The position numbers and the translations under genes are program-made. From Candidatus Sigynarchaeota archaeon (GTDB lineage: Archaea > Asgardarchaeota > Jordarchaeia > Jordarchaeales > Jordarchaeaceae), in assembly GCA_030587505.1 (NCBI GenBank), contig JAUQYY010000066.1:1-12682 (forward strand): a stretch of DNA of 12,682 nt, given 5' to 3'. Of this stretch, positions 6,761 through 12,682 are shown piece after piece (position 1 is the stretch's first letter; each line of letters begins with the position of its first letter). The notes below the pieces were generated by a model, which saw nothing but the letters and a program-made list of their open reading frames with translations, was not told where the DNA came from and made no database searches.

Positions 6761-7285
6761 ATGGTTGTACAGATAGACGACGCCGGGTGGGGGGATCTCG
6801 TAGGTGGATGCTTGTTGGGTTTTTTGCGGCGTGAAACTGGTGAGTATATAGTGAAGCTGATTGACGTTTCTCATTTTCGTCCACCCAATTTTGCAAAGAA
6901 AACCTATCTCAGGGAGGCTTTAAGGCTGGCGAGGGAGGCTCTGGATGAGCTTAAAGTGAGTAAGGATGAGGAGATAGAGATTTGTACCGGCTCGGTTCTT
7001 AGCGAGATTAGGCTCACCCTTATGGAGGAGGGCTATAATGTTAAGCCCACACGTATTGAGGGGGAATTGCAAGACCTTGTTGAGAACTCCCTTTTAGATT
7101 ATTATGCCGCTTTGGGGGTACCACGTGATACCTTGCCTTTGGAGAGTGGGCGAGAGAGGTTTTATGCTTTGATAAGGTGGGTTATGGAGGACTTTAAAGA
7201 GAGGGAGAAGTATGTTAAAACAGGTTGGAAATCTTGGAACAGTAAGTGGCGGTACTGGAAGCCAAAGAAACGGAAAGGTTTATGA
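6761..7285 (+). CDS. Conserved-looking archaeal protein of unknown function
   Basis: The product is 174 residues, soluble, with no signal peptide. It opens with VVQIDDAGWGDLVGG, a strand followed by acidic and glycine residues, resembling the first strand and acidic centre of RNase H-like folds; this resemblance is weak inference. Next come an ETGEY hairpin and a helix with REALRLAREALDEL. CTGSVLSEIRLTL is followed by YNVKPTRIEGELQDLVE, and then VPRDTLPLESGRERFYALIRWV. The tail (about 155-174) is basic and aromatic, with four tryptophans and many lysines, which could bind nucleic acid. I have the impression of similar archaeal proteins that begin with a VQ-DDAGWGDLVGG pattern but cannot name a family. 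It diverges from GAPDH, lies 166 bases before pgk in the same direction, and could share regulation with either. Confidence 0.75.
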   Translation: MVVQIDDAGWGDLVGGCLLGFLRRETGEYIVKLIDVSHFRPPNFAKKTYLREALRLAREALDELKVSKDEEIEICTGSVLSEIRLTLMEEGYNVKPTRIEGELQDLVENSLLDYYAALGVPRDTLPLESGRERFYALIRWVMEDFKEREKYVKTGWKSWNSKWRYWKPKKRKGL

Positions 7286-7349
7286 TGAGTGTAAATGCCA
7301 GCGCTTGACATTTTATTAATTTTAAAAGTATGTTTAATAGTTTATACAT

Positions 7350-7372
7350 ATAAATACATCAAATAAATACAT
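7350..7372 (+). repeat. Two direct copies of ATAAATACAT upstream of pgk
   Basis: Exact 10-base copies at 7350-7359 and 7363-7372 are separated by three bases (13-base period). They lie about 25 bases upstream of the likely pgk TATA box. They could be an operator or just AT-rich sequence. Confidence 0.45.
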
Positions 7373-7390
7373 GTTTTTTGAGAATTGAAT

Positions 7391-7405
7391 AAAATTTTTA
7401 TAATA
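7391..7405 (+). promoter_or_regulatory. Likely TATA box of pgk
   Basis: The AT-only stretch AAAATTTTTATAATA lies about 50 bases before the pgk ATG. It allows a transcript start near 7425-7430 and a short leader that contains GGAGAG at 7440-7445. Confidence 0.4.
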
Positions 7406-7451
7406 GATACACGTGACGTATTTTATTCCTGCCTTCATAGGAGAGTTTTAA

Positions 7452-8678
7452 ATGCCCAACAAAAGATTTTACACTCTGGATGATTTTGAATTCAAAGGAA
7501 AAACGGTGCTAATACGTATTGATATCAACTCTCCTATAGATCCTATAACCAAAAAAATAACAGACTACAGAAGGTTCAAGGCACACGCGAAAACTCTTTC
7601 AGAGTTATCCGAGAAAGGTGCGAGAGTTGTTATCCTGGCGCATCAAGGACGAAGGGGAGATGATGATTTCCTGCCCTTGAAAGAACACGGGAGAGTTCTT
7701 AGCGAGATTCTGGGTAAGCCTGTGAAGTATATTGATGAGGTTTATGGCGACAAGGCAATAACCCACATTAAAAACTTGGAAAATGGTGAACTCCTGTTAC
7801 TAGAGAACGTGAGATTCTATGACGATGAGGTCGGTCCTAAAACACTTGATGAACAAATCAACTCTCCTATGGTTCAGAGGTTATCAAGTGTTGCGGATAT
7901 CTTTGTTAATGATGCTTTTTCAACTGCCCACAGAAATCATACCTCCGTAGTTGGTTTTTGTTATGTCCTGCCCTCTGCTGCTGGGAGAGTGATGGAACAA
8001 GAGGTCATCTCTATTCTGAACGTTACCGAGAACCCTGAGAGGCCCTCAGTCTATGTTTTGGGTGGAATGAAAGCTGCGGATAGTTACCAGATAATGAAAC
8101 AAGCGTTAGACAATAAGAATGCGGATATAATACTGCCTGTAGGTATAATCTCTTACATTTGTTTGGTTGCCAAGGGTATTGACATCGGCGACGTGAATAT
8201 GAAGATGCTTTCTTCACGAGGGCTAATGGACAGCGTTTCCCATGTTAGACATTTGTTGGACAAATATGATGACGCAATTGAAATGATAAAAGATGTTGCT
8301 GTTGATGATGGTGGAAAACGTTTGGAGGTTCTCATAGAGGATTTACCGTTGAATGAACCAATTAAGGACATTGGCAGCAGAACAATAAGTGAGTTCACTA
8401 AGATACTTGAAAACGCGAAAACCATTGTTTTGAATGGACCTGCGGGTGTTTACGAGGAACCTCAATTTGATATTGGCACACGGAAACTTCTGGAGGCAGT
8501 CGCGAATTCTGAGGCTTTTTCTCTCGTGGGTGGTGGACATACCATTGCCGCTTTGGAGAAGTATGGTTTGGCGTCGAAAATATCATATATTAGTACCGCC
8601 GGAAAAGCTTTCATAAGCTTTTTAACAAAAGGAGATTTACCCGCTATAAGGGCACTGGAAAACGCTTACAAACATTAA
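7452..8678 (+). CDS. pgk: Phosphoglycerate kinase, archaeal type
   Basis: Transfers phosphate between 1,3-bisphosphoglycerate/ADP and 3-phosphoglycerate/ATP; in the gluconeogenic direction it feeds GAPDH. The 408 residues match archaeal PGKs. The N-terminal domain has RIDINSP (22-28), LAHQGRRG (62-69), LLLENVRFYDDE (115-126) and the substrate-site NDAFSTAHRNHTSVVGF (153-169). The C-terminal nucleotide domain has VLGGMKAADS (202-211), KDIGSRT (305-311), VLNGPAGVYE (326-335) and GGGHTIAALEKYG (360-372). Two details are unusual: the loop usually written GGAK reads GGMK, and the C-terminal STGGGA-type loop reads STAGKA (381-386). GGAGAG lies six bases before the ATG (GGAGAG, then TTTTAA). It converges with the HerA-like gene. 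Confidence 0.95.
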   Translation: MPNKRFYTLDDFEFKGKTVLIRIDINSPIDPITKKITDYRRFKAHAKTLSELSEKGARVVILAHQGRRGDDDFLPLKEHGRVLSEILGKPVKYIDEVYGDKAITHIKNLENGELLLLENVRFYDDEVGPKTLDEQINSPMVQRLSSVADIFVNDAFSTAHRNHTSVVGFCYVLPSAAGRVMEQEVISILNVTENPERPSVYVLGGMKAADSYQIMKQALDNKNADIILPVGIISYICLVAKGIDIGDVNMKMLSSRGLMDSVSHVRHLLDKYDDAIEMIKDVAVDDGGKRLEVLIEDLPLNEPIKDIGSRTISEFTKILENAKTIVLNGPAGVYEEPQFDIGTRKLLEAVANSEAFSLVGGGHTIAALEKYGLASKISYISTAGKAFISFLTKGDLPAIRALENAYKH

Positions 8679-8859
8679 GCTCTTAATGCGATGAACTTTA
8701 GCAAAATTCCAAAGAAGTTATCCGTATCTCCTCTCTCATTTATTTATGTATGTTTCTAATTGGTTTCACTGGTAACTTACGCTTCGCCTCTTATTATTGA
8801 AGTCTAGTTTGGCTGGAGTTTCTGACTGTGTTCCAATGGGTCCTATGATTGTTATTTTT

Positions 8860-11772
8860 TCATATAATGAAGATGTGAATCGCTTCTCCTTCGGTTGATG
8901 TTTTTTTGAGGAATGCCTTTAATTCTGATATTCCACTTTTTGTGAAACTGATCACCTTCCAATTCTTTTCATTACACCGCTCTCTTATTTGATCTGCTGT
9001 TTTTTCATCAATAGTGACTATCACTCCCTTCTCGGATGCTAAGGAGGAGAGCTTCTCAATCCATCTTTTTTTCCTTCCTTCGCCAACTATGCGAATAGTC
9101 ACGTTAAACTTATTGTTGAGTATAAAACTTTTTAACTCGTTTTTTATGAATACTTGGCTAACATCCTTGGTTGTGTGGTATAGTGTTTGTTTTCCGCTGA
9201 AAGGGGAATAATGTATGGATCGTAAAAGTTCTTTTTTGTCGTGCATTTTCTCTAGTAATTTTTGTATTTCCTGGTAAGTCAGCTTAATTAATTCTCTTGC
9301 TTTACTGACCGTAATATAATCATGTGTTACAAGCCAGGACAGAATTTCGTTCTCATACCTCTCATCCCCGCTGTGTGGCTCTGGTATTTCTCCGTTTTTA
9401 ACCTCTTTATCTTGATACAGCCAGATGTGATGTTTCTTATTATGCTCCTCTATTTCTTGAAAACTAATTTTGGGAATTTGGTAGTTTAGTGTTTTAATTC
9501 TGAAGGGATAGGGGTACTCCGCTAGTTTCATTATTGCTTCGCGTTTGGGCTGTATAATAAGATGTCTCTTCTGCTCTTCAGCAATGTTCAGACCTAGCCT
9601 TATGTATTTTTCCTCTTCGGGAGATTTGAAGGCAATTCGAAAAACAACACGCGTGTTACAGTTGGAGAGCGCCACCTTCGATATGGCTGGATCTTGGCAT
9701 ACCAAAACGAGCCCTTGCCCCTTTCCTCGCTCTATTGTGATCATGTCCTCAACTATAGTTGTATCTCCACTACTCCGCCGTCTAAAGATTTCTGGTACTA
9801 AGAAACGTGCGTCGTCAACTATTACCAGGTGTTGCAGTTTGTTTACATTTATTCTTCTCAGGCCTGCCTGAAAAACTTGGAGCATAATAAGATTCATAAT
9901 CACCTGTGTGTCCTCTTTGGTTCCGCCTTGAGACAATAGATAACTAAAATCTATTATTACTATTTTTTCTAAGAGTTTATTTAGGCTGAGATTGGTTTTT
10001 TTTGCTTCAAAAACTCTGCTTAGGATCCCTTGACGGAAAACGTTTAAGCGGGCGTCTACTGCAAGTATGGTGCTGTCTAAGTACGGTACTTTTTGTCTGT
10101 TTTCCTTTGCGTAGTCTTCGAGCAGTTTACGTAGCGATTCGAAGTTTCTATGTTTTTCGTCTCTCACTACTCTGGGTAGTACCTCGCTTAAAACCTTCGA
10201 CATTTGTAGCGAAAGTTCACTGTCTGAGCGGAAGAGTGAGTGAAGCGTCTCATCGATAAGAGCGTACAGCCTTCGAGCATAATCCTCCGGGTCCATCTCC
10301 CCTGGGTCAAAAAGGTTGATTTTTAGGGGCGCAAATTCGCTGCCTGGGCATACTATCACAATGTTTTTGGCGATTTCCGGGGGTAGTGCCTTGAAGAGTC
10401 CTATGAATTCACCCTTATTCTCAAATATTAGCATGGGTAACTGCTTCCTCCTTAGTAGCTTGTCAACGAGGTTCATAACAAAACGTGTTTTTCCACTGCC
10501 CACAGTACCTAGAACCGCCAGGCCGCGCCTCAAATCCTCGGGGTCAAGCATGCAGGTAAAGATTTTACGTTCCTTATAAAGCACATAAGCGGCGGGTATT
10601 CCCTTGAAATAATTAAATAGAGTGTTTGGAGGAATCTCAAAATCAGGGTATTCGTAGGCTTCAATACCTGGGACAGGTCTTTCGGGGAAATGTACTAGAG
10701 CTGCCAGCCGTGTGCTCGCCATTTTTCCCGTTCTTCCGACCGATTTGCGTAGGATGATTTTCTTTAATTTGCTTTCTATTTTCCTTCCACTGAGAATCTC
10801 AATATCCGGGCTGTAGCGTGTTCCGGAGTAAACAGTTGTCAAAATGTTTTTAATCTGGGTTGCCCGAATTTCTGCTTCTGCTTCACTCTCCGCCTTTACA
10901 AGAACATACGATGAAACGTTCCAAAAACCGGTAATATGCCCGATTTCCCTTTCTTTTTCCTCTAGTTTTTCCTCATCTACCTGTGCAAGTTCCCCTTTAG
11001 ACGCTTTCACCTTTTCCAGGCTCCTACCTGTTCTAACGCTACGTGTTTTAATAGCTTTGAAGTAGACGATAAAATGTGCCTCTGTTCCTAGTCTAGTCAA
11101 ACCTCTAACTAGATTATCTATCTGAGAGTACTTTTCGTTTGGTGTGCTTTCTATTCTTCCTTTAATGTGAATGACGCTCAACCAGGTCTCCACACCATTT
11201 TTTTGAAAAACTAGAAAACTCTTTTTTCCTTCTTTTTTCGAGCCCATGTCTACGATATCAAAAACTTTTTTCAGATTTTCAAACTCTTGAACTTCTACTT
11301 CAATATTAGGGAAACGTGTTTCCAAACTGATTTTTAGAGAATGGATCTTCTTCCAGGCTTCCTTGAAGCATTTTTCTCCCCTAAACCCACAATGATGGGC
11401 ATAAAAATAAATTCCAATGTTATCTCTCTGAACGTGTATTTCAAAGCTTGCTTCCTTAACGTTTCTCCACATTGAAGTGAGATGCTGATGCAAATATTGA
11501 ATAACCGCTTTATCCTTTTCCTGAACGTTTTTTCTTTGCATCTTAACTTCTTCTCTCGGTATGTTTGAAACCCTGAGACAGGTGGTGAAACTGCAGCGTA
11601 TGCCTTTACAATAAATACCGCGAGATAGAACCCCAACGGATGTTCTACAGACGAAGTAAAGGGAAAACCCGAAACCTAATATAATCAGTGTAAAAAGAAT
11701 TAATCTCAAAATGAATTTGAACGAAAGAAGAGATAACGAAAGAATTGTGCAAGAATCAAAGAGTAGGGACAT
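8860..11772 (-). CDS. Membrane-anchored HerA/VirB4-type ATPase with C-terminal extension
   Basis: The product is 970 residues. A hydrophobic segment at about 19-42 suggests an N-terminal membrane anchor; CxxxC-rich residues follow (42, 55, 60, 65). Residues about 85-340 form an alpha/beta region with a charged linker (255-278), reminiscent of the N-terminal part of VirB4/TraC-like proteins. The ATPase core follows: Walker A GTVGSGKT (422-429), IFENKGEF (449-456), Walker B LVIVDDAR (649-656) and the HerA-like block GQGLVLVCQDPA with NCNTRVVFR (686-712). Residues about 800-870 look like a winged helix (ENEILSWLVTHDYITVSKA). The last 100 residues form another alpha/beta unit (NVTIRIVGEGRKKRW onward), unidentified. 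Family members pump or translocate DNA or protein; here DNA transfer or export at the membrane is plausible. No NurA, Mre11 or other conjugation genes are in the window. The start ATG 11772 has only a weak GAAGTGA upstream. Confidence 0.85.
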   Translation of the reverse strand: MSLLFDSCTILSLSLLSFKFILRLILFTLIILGFGFSLYFVCRTSVGVLSRGIYCKGIRCSFTTCLRVSNIPREEVKMQRKNVQEKDKAVIQYLHQHLTSMWRNVKEASFEIHVQRDNIGIYFYAHHCGFRGEKCFKEAWKKIHSLKISLETRFPNIEVEVQEFENLKKVFDIVDMGSKKEGKKSFLVFQKNGVETWLSVIHIKGRIESTPNEKYSQIDNLVRGLTRLGTEAHFIVYFKAIKTRSVRTGRSLEKVKASKGELAQVDEEKLEEKEREIGHITGFWNVSSYVLVKAESEAEAEIRATQIKNILTTVYSGTRYSPDIEILSGRKIESKLKKIILRKSVGRTGKMASTRLAALVHFPERPVPGIEAYEYPDFEIPPNTLFNYFKGIPAAYVLYKERKIFTCMLDPEDLRRGLAVLGTVGSGKTRFVMNLVDKLLRRKQLPMLIFENKGEFIGLFKALPPEIAKNIVIVCPGSEFAPLKINLFDPGEMDPEDYARRLYALIDETLHSLFRSDSELSLQMSKVLSEVLPRVVRDEKHRNFESLRKLLEDYAKENRQKVPYLDSTILAVDARLNVFRQGILSRVFEAKKTNLSLNKLLEKIVIIDFSYLLSQGGTKEDTQVIMNLIMLQVFQAGLRRINVNKLQHLVIVDDARFLVPEIFRRRSSGDTTIVEDMITIERGKGQGLVLVCQDPAISKVALSNCNTRVVFRIAFKSPEEEKYIRLGLNIAEEQKRHLIIQPKREAIMKLAEYPYPFRIKTLNYQIPKISFQEIEEHNKKHHIWLYQDKEVKNGEIPEPHSGDERYENEILSWLVTHDYITVSKARELIKLTYQEIQKLLEKMHDKKELLRSIHYSPFSGKQTLYHTTKDVSQVFIKNELKSFILNNKFNVTIRIVGEGRKKRWIEKLSSLASEKGVIVTIDEKTADQIRERCNEKNWKVISFTKSGISELKAFLKKTSTEGEAIHIFII

Positions 11773-12006
11773 AGAGCATTCACTTCAATGTTTTTTGTTA
11801 GCGTGATACTGTTAACTCTTAATTTTTACAATGGTCCTCTAAAGTAGTAATACCTTAGCTGAGACTTGTAGAGGTTGTGTGAGCGTCTGGAGCGTCTATC
11901 AATAGATTTTCCTTTTAATATATTTAAACTCCTAAGTTTAGACAAGATGAGTGTGTCAAACATCGTGTAAACATTGAGGATCTTCCTGGGGATGTGTTTT
12001 TGATTA
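11773..12006. other. Promoter and leader region of the HerA-like gene
   Basis: This 234-base gap lies between two minus-strand genes. A TATA-like TTTAAATATA on the minus strand at 11927-11918 predicts a transcript start near 11895, leaving an unusually long leader of about 120 bases before ATG 11772. The tandem GAGCGTCT repeat lies at that start. No coding sequence is evident. Confidence 0.4.
11881..11898 (+). repeat. Tandem 9-base repeat (GAGCGTCT twice)
   Basis: GAGCGTCT occurs at 11881-11888 and 11890-11897 with one base between. The copies overlap the predicted transcript start of the HerA-like gene. Beside them is a CTAT-CA-ATAG inverted repeat at 11896-11905. The placement is operator-like. 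G+C here is higher than in the AT-rich surroundings. Confidence 0.45.
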
Positions 12007-12682
12007 CTAGTGGATGGATACTCTGATAACTATCTCTATGGCGACAAGTATTAGGGTTGTTATTGATGCCATTTTTAAGAGATTCCAAACACTCGTTTTT
12101 TCGGGTTTTATAACTAGGTAGCACATAAAAATAGCTATTACTAATGCCAATAGTACCGTTCCCAGGTCGAAGAGAACGTGTTCATACATCATCAAAACAC
12201 CAGAGACATACAACGCAAGGCTAAAGGTAAGCGAATAACGCTTCCCCAGAAGGACGCTAATTGTGTTGATACCCTCGGCCTTATCGCTTTCATAATCCAA
12301 AACAGCGGTCAAAACATAGAACGAACCGCCTATCAACGATCCTCCCAGTAATTCGCTGAGTGGAAACCAAGACAATCTAACTAGCAGCCTAAGCAGGAGT
12401 AGCCTACTGAACCATTCTCCAAACATCAAATAGTACCAAAACCCGAAAGCGCAGAACGAGTAGAGGCTAACTTCAGAAGAACCGTGGTAGACAATCCACC
12501 CAGCGACAAACGGCAGAGTAAAAAGACCAAAGGCGTTCCAGACAACGTCAAGAGGAGCGCGCGTTTTCATCCGAGGCCAGTACGAATAAGTGATGGAAAC
12601 TAGATTTCCGATTAAAACCATAATCGCAAACACAAGGGACACGTACAAACTAAAGATGAAACTTACAGCTGAACTAAAAAGC
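12007..12682 (-). CDS. UbiA-family prenyltransferase, C-terminal part (5' end off the window)
   Basis: Membrane enzymes of this family attach polyprenyl groups to aromatic, glycerol-phosphate or carotenoid acceptors. In archaea they make ether lipids, quinones and carotenoids. The frame stays open to the right edge, giving 224 residues; the TTG at 12648 need not be the start. Repeated long hydrophobic stretches indicate several membrane helices. YSYWPRMKTRAPLDVVWNAFG is family-like. LDYESDKAEGINTISVLLGKR at 12300-12238 is the second Asp-rich (DxxxD) motif that binds the diphosphate through Mg2+. The first NDxxDxxxD motif is usually about 120 residues earlier, so it should lie just outside the window; none is seen inside. 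The APLD...N-FG segment reminds me of lycopene-elongase-like members, but the substrate cannot be told. Confidence 0.8.
   Translation of the reverse strand, partial: LFSSAVSFIFSLYVSLVFAIMVLIGNLVSITYSYWPRMKTRAPLDVVWNAFGLFTLPFVAGWIVYHGSSEVSLYSFCAFGFWYYLMFGEWFSRLLLLRLLVRLSWFPLSELLGGSLIGGSFYVLTAVLDYESDKAEGINTISVLLGKRYSLTFSLALYVSGVLMMYEHVLFDLGTVLLALVIAIFMCYLVIKPEKTSVWNLLKMASITTLILVAIEIVIRVSIH

Noticed and set aside
8770..8870. Minus-strand frame after the HerA-like stop reading KITIIGPIGTQSETPAKLDF, a possible frameshifted extension
   Set aside because: It has no start codon and stops soon after. I know no family sequence showing that the HerA-like protein should continue; chance is enough to explain it.

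Overview
The window comes from an archaeon. The informational and central-carbon genes are of archaeal type: ABCE1, the bifunctional fructose-1,6-bisphosphate aldolase/phosphatase, an archaeal-style phosphoglycerate kinase and a UbiA-type lipid prenyltransferase. Intergenic DNA is AT-rich with TATA-like boxes about 25-30 bases upstream of likely transcript starts. Several starts carry GGAG/GGTGA-type ribosome binding sites, and gene ends are followed by T-runs. A TACK-type lineage such as Bathyarchaeia is a guess from the gene mix; nothing here fixes the taxon.

Layout from left to right: a lipoate-protein ligase gene cut by the left edge (-); a tiny secreted tryptophan-rich peptide gene (-); ABCE1, the ribosome-recycling ATPase (+); the fructose-bisphosphate aldolase/phosphatase gene (-); a small SCP2-like protein gene (+); a bacterial-type glyceraldehyde-3-phosphate dehydrogenase (-); a conserved hypothetical protein (+); phosphoglycerate kinase (+); a 970-residue membrane-anchored HerA/VirB4-type ATPase (-); and the C-terminal part of a UbiA prenyltransferase cut by the right edge (-). 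No tRNA, rRNA, CRISPR array or insertion sequence was seen.

Three neighbouring genes (FBP aldolase/phosphatase, GAPDH, PGK) cover the gluconeogenic path from 3-phosphoglycerate to fructose 6-phosphate, apart from triose-phosphate isomerase. They are not one operon: each has its own promoter, and orientations alternate. GAPDH is of the bacterial class I type, while its partners are archaeal, which suggests transfer.

The most striking observation is in the aldolase/phosphatase gene. Its open frame breaks off just after the conserved family sequence EEMEYT and runs into 16 unrelated residues and a stop. The missing conserved C-terminus (TLPGVLKKLADRF...) is present 81 bases further on. The intervening 81 nt carry three in-frame stops. 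Their ends fold into a bulge-helix-bulge of 3-nt bulge, 4-position helix, 3-nt bulge geometry. Cutting between the second and third base of each bulge, as the archaeal tRNA-splicing endonuclease does, restores EYTTLP in frame. I read this as a splicing-endonuclease intron in a protein-coding mRNA, giving a 365-residue enzyme. Second in interest is the tryptophan-rich secreted peptide.
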